A stretch of DNA of 64,000 bases from Undaria pinnatifida. Taxonomy: Eukaryota; Sar; Phaeophyceae; Laminariales; Alariaceae. The stretch is from NCBI GenBank assembly GCA_012845835.1, contig JABAKD010000002.1, positions 21,728,274-21,792,273 on the forward strand. The letters are read 5' to 3'. Of this stretch, positions 24,181-36,400 are shown in pieces. The notes beneath the pieces were generated by a model. The model was given only the letters and a program-made list of their open reading frames with translations, searched no databases and was not told the DNA's origin. The first letter of the stretch is position 1. Each line of letters begins with the position of its first letter. The position numbers and the translations under genes were made by a program.

Positions 24181-25363
24181 CGAAGCTATTTGACCGAGAA
24201 TTCCAGTTCCGCGAATCGCATACGGAGGCCAAGACAAAAGAAAACTCCTGACCGAATCCCTGAAAAAAAAAAATGATCTTGCATATGTATGTATTTTAAG
24301 GACGTCAGCCGTGAGTTCGACGAATTTCGGGTCAATGCTCATCTTTTCAATTTGTTCTGTGTTGGTGTATGCGTACGTAGCAGGTATATACCACACATAG
24401 TCACGTACGTTACCGGTAGGTATTGACTAGGTACAGCAGCAGAAGAGGTGCTGCAGCAGTCCCCTTCTTCTGCTGCTGTGCGCCAGGTAGGTACACAGCA
24501 GCAGTACGTAGCCACTGATACGGTCTGGTACGGATGGGCATCATAGGCCCTCGATGTTTATAAAAGAGATCGATCAAGCGAAAAAAAAATAAACCACACC
24601 CCAGCACTGGTGTTCAAAGTGGCCTGAACAGATTTTACGTACTTCCGAGTGCATGCGACTGGCAGCAGTTCAACCTCGCGAGGGCTGTACTGCTGAAGTA
24701 TGCTCTAAGCAACTGAAGAACAACAGCTTGCTATACTAACAGCAGTCCTCACAAGAGCAGTAGAAACTTCGTGGCCCAATCTTTAGATGCGCCCAGGAAT
24801 GGCACAAGATTGGTTCCAATATTTGGTCCGAACTTCTCAGACACATTACAAAGGAACGCACCCGATCCGCGCCCAATCTTCTCACGCCTACTACTCGTAC
24901 AGAGTATGACAGTATTAATAGTTATATGGTTATATTCCGCGAGAAGGCTAGCACGGGGAAAACGCGCAGATTATTCGCTCAATGCCTCGCACCTCGACCA
25001 GGTCACCGCCTATTAATAGCAGTCCCCGGGCTGGCACCGCCGTGACCTGCTTCGAGGCAGGAGGTGTACTGGTAGCCCAATCCGATACTTCCATTGAATT
25101 ATCAGCGTCAGCGTTAATTAACACAGCAGGTAATTTGTTTGCGCGAGCTTGGGTGCCTACCAGCGACCGCCGAGGGGCTCGCAAAAGACTGTGCCGGGTC
25201 TTTGGAAATAGTCGTGCTTCTTCTTATTATTGTTTGTACTAATAGTCGACATTCGCGAACAGCACCTTTTTCTATTTGGTGCATGTGCCTGCTGCCCTCT
25301 CGACTGTTAGAGCCAGTGTATCTGCACCGTTCCGTAGTGATTCCACGTCACGATCGCACCGCT

Positions 25364-25366
<3 letters not shown>

Positions 25367-25404
<38 letters not shown>
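25367..25404. repeat. CTG trinucleotide microsatellite
   Basis: About 12 to 13 perfect CTG units between the spacer and the first exon of the LRRC9-like gene. Confidence 0.95.
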
Positions 25405-25408
<4 letters not shown>

Positions 25409-25610
25409 TCTTTCGCGTCTGCATTTCCCGCACTTGCAATCGTTCGTACTATTTATATCAATAGTACTCGTTCGAAAGATCGAGAAATTTATCGTCACCA
25501 CTAACGGCTCAAAGATTGGCCGTTTTTGGAGCGTTCGCAGTTGGAGTGTCCTTTTGCTCGGGATGCACGAACCACTCGCTTTGCCCCGCTTTTTCCTGCC
25601 TCCCTTGCAG

Positions 25611-28600
25611 ATGGCGGCGACGGGAGAGGAAGCTCTCGAAAACCTGGAGGAATTGGAGATCATATTCGGCGCTGTCGCCGAGCTGGGAGGCCTCGAACGC
25701 TGCACCAGTCTGCGATCGTTAACGCGTGAGTGATGCCATTTTGACCGAGACGCAAAATATTTCGCTATTCACGAGCCGAGCGAGCGCTTCCCTGCACCCT
25801 CTACTCCTCTCCTCGTATCATAGGTTTATAAAAGCCCTTGGGATCCTACTTTTTTTTTTTCGTGCTGAATGCTAAAAGTTGCTTGCTCGATGACTCGCCG
25901 TGGTATACGATAATGCGACTGCATGGCATGGCGCGGGCTTTGATCAACGCAGAATTCGCCATGTCTCGATTGTTTTTGACGTACGTGACCGACGCGGGGC
26001 ACGGGCCTTCTACGGGCTCCATAACAAAAGTCCAATACGAAAGCCGAGCGGTGGAGAGGGTGGGCGGAGGGAGAGATCGTAACAGGGCGTGCAAAAGCGA
26101 GACGCTTTCTCGCACTCGTTCACCAATACGCCTTTTTTACTTTTTTACGGTAGTGTCTCGTTCCTTCTGCGGGGATAGCGTCCGACACGTGCACCGCACG
26201 CTCGGCCGACCAATTAATTTTCCGCTCGAACTGATGGTGGTGTGGGATTCCAGAGAGGAAGGCGTCGTCTTTCTCGTTCATCTCCCCCGCACCCCCCCCC
26301 ATCCCCGGCCCTGTCCTTCTCCCGCGCCTGGTCCGGATTGCACACAGTCATTGACTGCGGATTACGGCGCATCTCGAACCTGGAGCCTGTAAGCCATTCC
26401 CTCGTCAAGATGTGCTTATGCGATCAGGTGCGCCACGGAATCGTTATGCGTTTGTCGACGTCGAGTGGACCCTTGTGGGACCCACGTATGGTACAGCGAT
26501 GCAACAAAAGTTTAGAAGCGTTCTTGCAGCACATGGCAAAGCCAGCTGTGCGCGCGCGCGTCTTACAACCACTTCGCATTGGAGGTCGACTGGAAATCGT
26601 CGTGAGCTAGTCCAGCCGCCCGGGTTTCTTCGTGTGAAGGATTCTGCAATCGTCAGTTTTATTTCGTCATGTTTTTCCTCTGAAGCCCCGACAGGGATAA
26701 CACATGTCGTTCGGCGGAGTGAAAACTAAGGTTCGACCCAAGTACGCATGTATTTTCTTCAAGTACTCACAACACCAGCGCCGCCGCTCTCGTTGCTGGG
26801 GATGGGGGTGATTCCCGTCAGCTTTGCGTGCGCGTGCGGCGGGATCGATGCGATTCCCACACGATTCGTTTCGGTTGCGCCAGGAAGCTAAGGTATCAAA
26901 CACAGCAGTCGCTGTAGAGGGTTTATTTAGTACACCACCGTGCTAGTGCTCGCGCTTCGTGCTACCCCACCCGCCCTTCCTGTTCGTGCCGCGGCTTGTG
27001 GCACCCTCCGTAAAGCCAAGCAACGAGCAAATCTCTCGACAACCCCAGTTGCATAGCCCGTAAGGGTTGAAGCCTTTTTGCCACGGCGATTCCGTTTACT
27101 TGTTGCGGCGAACACACCTTTTCACGGACAGGCATTCTCAAGAAGAGGTGTAAGGTACACGCAAGCAACGAAACCGCGACCGATGTTGTAAGCATCCTCT
27201 AGCTCCAAACCGTTGGGCGCATATTTGCTTGTTTGTCCCCCCCCCCCCCCCCCCCCCAACCGCCCCCGTCATCCATCGCGAGCACCTTACCTTCGTTAGC
27301 AATTTGCGAACGTTCGTTATTTTTTACCCTACAGTTTCGTTTTCGAACAGCGTAACGTGTGCTTTCGGATTTTGCGTTCTGCCTTCCCCAGGGATTGGAG
27401 AAGATGGAAGGCCTTTGTGTGCCTGGTCTAAGGGAGCTGTACTTGCACCAAAACAAGATCGCCAAGATAGAGGGGTTGCAGGGGTAAGCTGGCGTCTTGT
27501 TTCGCGACAAATGGCCTGCGCAACAGGACTCCAAAGTTGTGTTAAGGGTTCTGTTTTGATTTTTCTCAAGATGGGGCAAGGTTTACTGAGATGGCACAGC
27601 AGGGGTGCGTGCGTTCGACAGATGGGGAAGCCTCGCCCGAGAGAAGTAAGAAGTAATGCCGTCTGGTCTTGGGCGTTGAAAGCGGCAGCTGTCGCTTTCT
27701 TGTCGAGGGTAACGGGGCTCTACGCGGAGCCTGGCACGACCGATGTTTTGCTTCACGGTTTTCACGCATCCACATCTCTTCGGCACGCGGGTGTCGTTTT
27801 CGTTGGCATAGTATGTGGCTGTCTCTCCTGCAACGCAAAAGGGCTACGGCGACTGCACCGGCGAGCGCGAGCAAACGAGGAGCGCCCCCCCCCCCCTCCC
27901 CCCTCGCGGCTGATAGTTATCGTAATTCGCCACTCAAATTAGTACCGCCCTGACCTCAACCTTGCGGTTTATTTGCGCATCCCGAGGGGTTGGTTGGTCA
28001 TGCCAGAAGCGAGATAGTACATGGGTACAGTGCACGATGGACCCTACACTTGCTTCTTTTACCCGGCACCCTTGCTAGACACTGTCATGCCAGCTCGCGA
28101 AACGTCTCAGGCCTAGGCGTACGGAGTGACACCCAGCACCTGTGGTGCGGAAGTCCGCCTCATAAGCGGTTCTTGGTGGGATGCCGCAGCTCACCCTTCA
28201 CGCGACTCGCCGAACACCTCACGGCGCTATTAACGTTTAACTTGGCGCACACGATGTCTGCCTGGTCGGTGGAAACCCGACATGCTCCGTCCCGGCATTG
28301 TAGGAACGCGAGGGTCATTAGTCTTGAGACGACGGCTATGCATGAAATGAGTATACCCCCCCCCCCCCCCCCCCCCCCTCCCGTCCTCCCCGCCCTTCCG
28401 CTCTTCGCGCACCGCAAACGGACGTTTGTTTTTCTCGCTTCTGTTTTGACCAGGTGTCCGTCTCTCCGACGGCTGTGGCTTTTTTCGAACCACATCACCG
28501 CCATGGAGGAGCTGCACCACTGCGGCGCCTTGCGCGAGCTGTCTCTGCACGACAACGGCATCACCACGGTCGCTGGAGTACAGTCGCTGGTACACCTCCA

Positions 28601-30333
28601 GGTACCCGCACGCGCGCCGCGCCAATGACTAACGTAACCGCACTTCGCGGAGCGTATGCCGTGGGTATTTCTGTATTTTTGCGGCCGGGGCTATGTTGTG
28701 CCGTACTGCAACTTTTCTGGTTAGCTGGTGTGTTAATGTCGTCACATCGGTGCTCTGTGTAGGTCTCAGCCCGGTGCAGGTTTAGTCGTTTCATGCAATG
28801 GCGTGGAAGTCGAGGCGGCGTGATACGTACCTACGGCCCCGTGTACTGTCCCTCTTCGCCACCGTTTGTAGCATACTACCGCCCTGGTATAACACCAGGG
28901 CTTGTTTCGTCTTCTCTTATAGACCCGTTTGAATGTCTGGACGTTCCGGCGTGCCTCTGCACTTCCCCCCCCCCCCTCCCGACGAATTCGTGGAAAAAAT
29001 TCGCTGCGTGAAGCTTTGTTATAATCAGCGGACCCTCATATCTGGCTCTCAGGTACCGATATTACCCTGGGGTCGCCGCAGCCTGTCGTCCCAAATATGC
29101 CCTCCATTTCCCGCGCTAACCGCCTTTCATCTTCCGGCGAGACGAAAGGTTGCCGCGTAAACACTCCTAAATTCTTCCGAGCAAACGAAGCCTACACGCC
29201 ACAGCCCCCCACCCCCGCCCCCCCCAGATGAGCAGTCCGTCTTTCCGAGACCGCGACACTCTCACTGTCCAAAGCGAACAGCGCGCGCGCACCACCTGCT
29301 ACATCCTCGCCCTCGCTCTCGCCACCCTCCCAAGGTACTTGCCACCCCGTCCCCGCCTTACGTTACGTGGTATGCGGCGCGCCTTTCTGCATGATCCTCC
29401 GACAGAACCTTGGTCTAGCGGGAAACCCCATCGGTGGCGTCCGGCATCTCTCCGGTCTGCGCGGCCTGCCGTCTCTCGTTGAGTTGGCCCTGAACGACGT
29501 CCACTTCGGCGCTTGCCCGGTCGTTTCGGCGGATGGTTACCGCAGCTTCATCATGTGCTCTTTGCGCCAGGTGGGCAGGGGGATGGGGGGTGGGGGTACT
29601 CATTTCATGCAAAGCTGTAGTCGTATGACCATAAACCCTCGCATCCCCTACAATGTCCGGACGGAGCACGTCGGGTTTTCACAGAAGGTTCAGGGGCGAG
29701 CGCGGGGGGTAATGTCAGGGGTGGCGGCGGGGGGGCGCAGGCTGCCGGACGGTAGCCGGGTGGACTATTATTTGTAGGAAAATTAGCGCTTGGGTATGGG
29801 ATTGCGGGGCTCCACCGGAGCCAGCGATTACCCTCAGCTATGGCGACCCGCTGCGGTGGTTTTCGTGCAGGGGGCGGCGGTTCTTGAGAGTGGTGGGCGG
29901 TTGGGAGTGGCACCTTAACATGCAAGGGCTTATGCGAGATCTATATCAACACACCAGATGCACTGTACACGGAGTGGCTGAGAAGCCGACGTAGTGTATG
30001 TCATGCGTACACATGGACGGCAAGCGTTTGTGTGGCACAGCGACGAAGGTAACTGCTATCGTGGGCACGTTGTGTGACTAAACCTATGACGCTCGTTATT
30101 GCATGCCCCGCGGGAATCATGACGATAGTGTTCGCGCACACTTTTGCTGGAATGGTCGGGTAACCGTCCCGTCCGTTTTGTTGGATGCGGTACGTTACGT
30201 GTCCGTATGCGTCGCCCTTGTATGGGTTTTCTCTCCAGGTGCGGCGACTGGATGGAATAGACGTCATGGAGGCCGACAGGGCTGACGCGGAGCAGAAGTA
30301 CGAGCAAGAGGTGGGCATCTCACAGTTGCGGTT

Positions 30334-30371
<38 letters not shown>

Positions 30372-30389
30372 GCTGTTGTTGTCATTGTG

Positions 30390-30438
<49 letters not shown>

Positions 30439-33400
30439 GTAATTTGGATGTCGTGTCCATCACTACCTCCCTGTTAGTGGTTGCTCCGGTTGCTTGCACA
30501 AGCTCCACCCGGGGGGGCATTCTGTGTGACAATTTGACCCTTGCCACGCTGAAGCATCAGATCAGAGCATGATGCACCTAGATCAATATAGGCGGGACAG
30601 CGCACGAGACGTATCTGCCACACATCCTCTACCTTTTCGTAGTATATTTATTATTTTTTCGTCGTGCACACATACGTGCAGCCCTCCCCCCTCCACGCGC
30701 AATGATACTGCACGCTATCAATTGGATGCACGCCGACAAACACACGCTGACCGCCTCAGCTCTTGTTGCATTCCCATCATCTACCAAACGCCACAGGTGC
30801 TGGCGTATCACGAAAGGCTGGAAGACATCGAGCGCAGGAGAGTCGGGGAGATACGGCAAGCGGAGGTGACGCGGTTGGACTGACACACCTTGAGCCTTGT
30901 TTGGCCGCTCGAAGGCAGGCACGGCTTGAAAAATGGCACGCATGAAAACCGTATTTTTGCTCCCTCTCTATACATCGCTTGGAACGGAGGGAAAATGGCA
31001 CGGAAAGCGATACTCTTTGCTCTCAATAGCTCGCCTGCAGTAGCAGGTTATCGGTTTTGGTCGTGCTGTGGTTGTTTGACGCCAAATATGATACAGCTTT
31101 GCGGGGCGGAGCTCGCGGAGGGTTGTCACTACCACACCACCTCGAGTCAAGCTATCCCAAACGAGTCACATGCTCGCGAATGATGAACGACGTTTGGGCG
31201 GTGCGGCCGCTCTTGGATGCTGCAGTGAGCGATAGATGAGACCGTGCACGATTGTCTGCTTGTGTTGTCTTGTTTCGTCGAAAGATGGCGCGGGACGGGA
31301 GTGCGGAGAGAGGGTCGGAAGTGAAGGCGGAGATGATGAAGGCGCTCAAGGGTCTCGAGGAGCTGGTGCAGGAGGGTCGAGCTTGCATCGCGCAAGAGAG
31401 GGCAAGGCAGGAGAAGGTGAGACGCGCGTCTGAAACGCACTGTTTTCAGATGTGAACGTTAGTGTTTCAAGGAAAATGTTGAGAACATTATTCTCCCTTG
31501 CCCACGGGTGCTACCGCGCTGTAGGTTTATCTACCAAATATACCACTGTGCGGCCGTGCGGTACTTGCTTGCATGGCGGGGTTTGCCTATCCCTACACGC
31601 GAACAGGTTCAATCGTTTGTTGTTTTCATCGTTTGTACGTCCGCACGACGCCACTGCTTTCGTTTGTCCCATGGCAAGCGATGTATTGCCCACCCCGTCA
31701 TGCTGCCTGTCTCGGGTACCCGCTCAAACCCCTCTCGTTCCTTTTCGTGCCTATACCATACTCTCTACGTTTTAGGCATGCAATGGCGAGTGTGTCCCCC
31801 ACCCCACCCCCCCCGTTTCGTTCACGCCTCCCTCGCTTCGTGAACACCTTAATTTGACCTCCGAGTCTCCCCATGCTAGGGGTGCAGCAGATGTTTCTGA
31901 GTTCCTTTATACGAGGAGCTCAATGTCTCACCTGAAACATGGCTTGGAAGGCCTTCGTCCGCGCAACCCCACCAATATTTCTATGCGCTGGTTCTCAAAA
32001 ACTACTATTGTACTCGTAAAATTATCTTGCTATTTATAGCCGACAGTTACACGCTTGAGGAGCTCAACCGCAACATTAACAGAAACGTTAACATTAACGT
32101 TAGCATTAGCATTGACATTAACATTAACATCAACAGTAATACTAACATCAACATTAACATTAGCATTAACATTATCAGAAACCTTTGCCCCCAAAAGTGC
32201 AATCTCTACCGTGAGATGACTCCTCCCCCCTACCCGTCTCTGAAGGGATGCCTGGTCATGGTCAAATGACTAAGGCAAGCAACAGATGAGTGCCCCCCCC
32301 CCCCCCTCCCCCCCCCCTCCCCGCCGCGCCCAGCCCCCCCCTGTTCTTCGGAAATAGCCTGAAATTCTCCGTCTCGGAATGGTAGGGATGCGAGGGTCTA
32401 TGGTCATACGATCACGGCCATGCATGACGTGAGCACCCCGCCCCGCCCCCAACTCTCCCGTCCCCGCTCTTCTCCTGCGGTAGATCCAGGCCTCGAACAT
32501 TCTCGAGCTCGAGGCCAGCCTGTCGGAGCTACAGCGGCAGTACTGTCGGGAGGTGGACAAGAGGGTTCAGGCTGAAGAGGCCAAGGCTGGCGAAGAGGAA
32601 CGCCTATTCTCTGCGTTGGTAAGCTCGCCGCGGAGATAATTTGGCCACCTTTTCTCCGCCGAGCCGGTCGATTCCCCCCTCCGCCGAAGCGCACTCTTTG
32701 TGATCGTAGTTGTGGTTGTGATTGTGGTTGTTGTGGTTGTTGTGGTTGTTTTGTTTTGTTGTTCTTCTGCCGTGGTTTGTGGTTGTTTTTGTTTTGTCGG
32801 TGTTGGTGCTGCTTTGCTGAAACACACGACATATGTTTCAACGCGGGGTGGACGATGGTTCAGGAATCCACTGCTATAGGAAACCCCGCTGTAGTGGTTT
32901 GTGTGCAAATTACATGTTGAATATTTTGTATATTTTATTTGCTGCCGCGTGTTGCCCATGGTGTATTTGACCTTCAATCACCTACGTCACTTCTTGGCCA
33001 TGTAATGTCGGTATTGTAAGATATCAGGTATGTTTTGCGACGACGGACGGGGAAAGACTTAATGCGAAGCCAGCTACTTGGATCTGCAATCCGTGCGTCG
33101 AAATGTCTCCTAGACGGACCCATGAGCGGTCATAACTGCCCCACCACCCCTCACCCCTCCACCCACACCGACACATGATTTCGCATCGATGGTAGCTTAG
33201 ATGAAACAAATGAGTGGTGTCACCGCCAGCTCGGGTAAGCAAGCTGGCAGCCAGAGAACCGTCCGGCACAAGTAGGCAATCGAACCCCCCCCCCCCCCTT
33301 CCCCTGCTGGTGGCGGCTTTCTCGATGCGCCGCTCTGATTCGCTTTCAGGAAGAACGCACGTGCCTGGAGCGCGACTATGCTCAGCTCGTGGCTCGACAG

Positions 33401-36400
33401 CAGGTGAAAAAAAAACTTGTCGGTTCGGGAATGGCAATGTGTGCGTCGGTAGAAACAAAAAGCGGTCAGAAAAAACGCAGCACTCGAGCATGCTTGGCGT
33501 CTGCATATGTTCGTTGCTGCCATCCCCGGGGCCCCTCCCCGCCTTTCCCGCCTCTTTTGCGCTCCTCTTGCGTTATTTCCCACCTTTACAGCCGACGTCT
33601 TTTCTGCGTGCTGCCTGGCGAAAATGCCGGCGTTTGTCGAGGCTCAGTGGCCGTGCTTCGGCCTGGCTACTACTGTATCACGTGTCGGAGTTGCGGCAGG
33701 GGGGGTTGGGTCGTCAAGGTAGACGGCCCGTACCGCGTGTCAAAAAGGCGTACGCCTTGAAAAGGTGTACGCCTTGAAAAGCTGTACGCCTTAAAGAGGT
33801 GTACGCCTTAAAGAGGTGTACGCCTTAAAAAAGTGTACGCCTTGAAGAGGTGTACGCCTTAAAGAGGTGTACGCCTTAAAGAGGTGTACGCCTTAAAAGG
33901 TGTACGCCTTAAAAAGGTGTAATCCTTAAAAAGGTGTACGCCTTAAAAAGGTGCACGCCTTGAAAAGGTGTACGCCTTAAAAAGATGTACGCCTTAAAGA
34001 GGTGTACGCCTTAAAAAGGTGTGCGCCTTAAAAAGGTGTACGCCTTGAAAAGGTGTACGCCTTAAAGAGGTGTACGCCTTTAAAAGATGTACCAGGTACT
34101 CCTTAAAAAGGTGTACGTCTTAAAAAGGTGTACGCCTTTTTTGTACGCGGTTGATGGTTATTCCATCGGACACCTTCACCTTGGGATAGCGAACGCAACA
34201 TCCGTGTCCGCGCTCCCCGCCCTTACGGTACCCGTCCTCAGGCCGGCCGCCTTGACAACCGCGCCTCTTTTGCTCTGAGGTTTCTCGTGCGAGCTGCTGT
34301 GGGCTGGTCAGCAAATCCTCGTGCCATGGGCAGACATGATTAGTTTCCCGTCGTGACGCTGTTGCCGTTACCTCCGCAGAACCGGGTGTCAGAAGGAGTT
34401 GCGGTTCAGCAACTGAGCGACCACTCGCCCGATTTTCAGAGAGTGCGGGCGGAGGTGTGGGGCAACCAGAGGATGGGCAGCGGGTGAGAAAGGGAGGGGA
34501 GACGGAAGTAGAGGGGGGTGGAGGGTGTGTACGCGTTTCGTACACAGCCGTAGTCGTATGGTCATAGGGTGTAGACCCTCGCATCCCTACAATGTCGGGA
34601 TGGAGCACGTCGAGTTTTTACCGACTAGTCAGACATCGCGTGCACCAAGCGTGAAGCGCCGTCAGGTGTTCGGCGAGTCACATGAAGGGTGAACTACATT
34701 CTACTAAGAACAACTCATGAGGCGGACTTCCGCGCCTTGTGCACACTTTCTTGCTTATCGGATGACAGCTTCGCATGGGTTTGTGGCAGTGGAGGGAGGG
34801 ATGTTGAAAGGTTGATCCAGGTCTTCGGAAAAGGGGGCGGCAAGATCGGGGGGACTAATGACAGGGTCAGGGACGATGTACGCGCGTGATGTCTGCGCGG
34901 TCGCGGTCGCGGTCGCTGCCTCTGCCTCCGTTTCCACCGTTTTTCGACGCACCAGGCGATGCGTTTCGTGCTCCTTCTGCATCCCTTGATTTTTGACTTG
35001 ACTCGCACCTTACCATTTTACCGCGTCAAATGTTCTACGCCCTCTAGCTTGACGCATACCTGGACGCGCCGTAGAGCTGCTCAGGCCGAACGCACACCGC
35101 TGTACTCTACGGACTGTCAGTCATATTGTTGGTGTTAGCATTTAGCGCCTGGCGACTGATGGAAAAATCGGGGGATCACTGTTTATACTGATCATGGCAT
35201 GCTTACAGAAGCGCAGCGGGGTGAACCCCGGCGTGGACCGCTCGTCCCTGCCGCCTTGCCCTACCTCAGACCCCAAGGCATGACGGTTATTTACCTTGCG
35301 TGCGACGCGTCTTATGTCGGGATGTTGGATCCGGCACATCTCCTGGTTCTCGCCTAACGCCCGCCTAATGCCGATTTGTGTGCGTTCTTACGCTCTCCGT
35401 GGTGGTTCAGACAGGTGGAGCCGATCAACGTCCTACGAGCGTGTCGACTGTACAACCGCAGGTGAACGCTTGCATGAAGTTTCGGTTGCTTTTAGTGTTT
35501 TGTTTGCTCATTGTTTCCTTCGGTTGTAGTTTGTTCTTGTTTTTGGTTCCGCCTCTCGAGCTTTTGCTCCCCGGGGAGCTAGCTCGCTTACGCACAATCC
35601 GTCACGCGCAGCAGACCCTCAGTCGCTCTACATGTCTCGCTTCGCCACGCGACAAAGCACGTCCTCACCCACTGCTACACGTATCGCTTGGTGTGGTCGA
35701 CCTCAGACTTTGCGAGGACTTCTTGGCGAAGGCGGGGAACGCGGGGCCTACTGTTCGCCTCTACCTCTGCGTCAGGTAACGATACGTTTTTCTTCGTCCC
35801 TACTTTCTCTCCTTCGCCCTCAACTTTTCACAATAGGCTGTCTTTCTCTGGTGGAATGCGGTAGACACCCCAAAGTTCGAACCTCCACTTCCCACCCCCC
35901 TGTCAAGCGGTGCCCCGTCTCGAAAGGGATGTGTCCACAGCACGCTCATACCTGATCATTTTTTAGAACTCGCTATGAGTTGTATTATCTCCCGCCCGTC
36001 CGCCGATTCCCTCCTCCCCTCTTCCCCTCCTCCCACCACCCCCTTCCGGCCCTGCTAATATATTTTCTCCCGTAGCGGGGATGACGTCGAATCGTTGTGT
36101 CACATGGGACTGTCAGCCTTGGGGCGACCGGCGGTGGTGCTTTTCCCCGACCCTAAGCAAGCGACAACAGCGATGGTGGAAGCGGGGTCTTTGGTCGAGG
36201 GGGGGGAGCGACATAAAAAACAGCGAGGGCGCGCATCGGCGTTGCGCGAAGGTACCTTTGAGCATGCACAAGGAAGTGGTCTCTATGTTGGCGTCACAAC
36301 ATAGCGAAACCATTGGTGCATCCATAGCGGTGATTTAATGGTTTATTTAGCAGCAGTGCACGGAGCAAGTGCGTGCATGAGGCGCGAGGCAGCGTCTCGA

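Larger units (their letters stand above)
20483..25610. other. Gene-poor, repeat-rich spacer
   Basis: No confident exon. Contents: a full-length tRNA-derived SINE (21714-21983), tRNA-like D- and T-arm sequences at 22640-22890, a tandem duplication at 23555-24180, a dispersed-repeat fragment at 24285-24350, and a CTG run at 25367-25404. The plus frame at 24982-25131 (AQSDTSIELSASALINTAG, donor GTAATT) might be an exon, but the opposite strand is equally open. Confidence 0.5.

Noticed and set aside
30185..30547. Open frames rich in Cys, Arg, Val and Thr on both strands
   Set aside because: Produced by the TTG/TCG microsatellite in an intron of the LRRC9-like gene.
32027..32269. 80-codon Asn/Ile-rich open frame
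   Set aside because: A hexanucleotide array reads without stops in any frame free of TAA; no splice or family support.
35632..35775. Alternative frame of LRRC9-like exon 13 (RFATRQSTSSPTATRIAWCG)
   Set aside because: The other frame matches the family order (PPLELLLPGEL, SLGVVDLRLCEDFL) and keeps phase with both neighbours.
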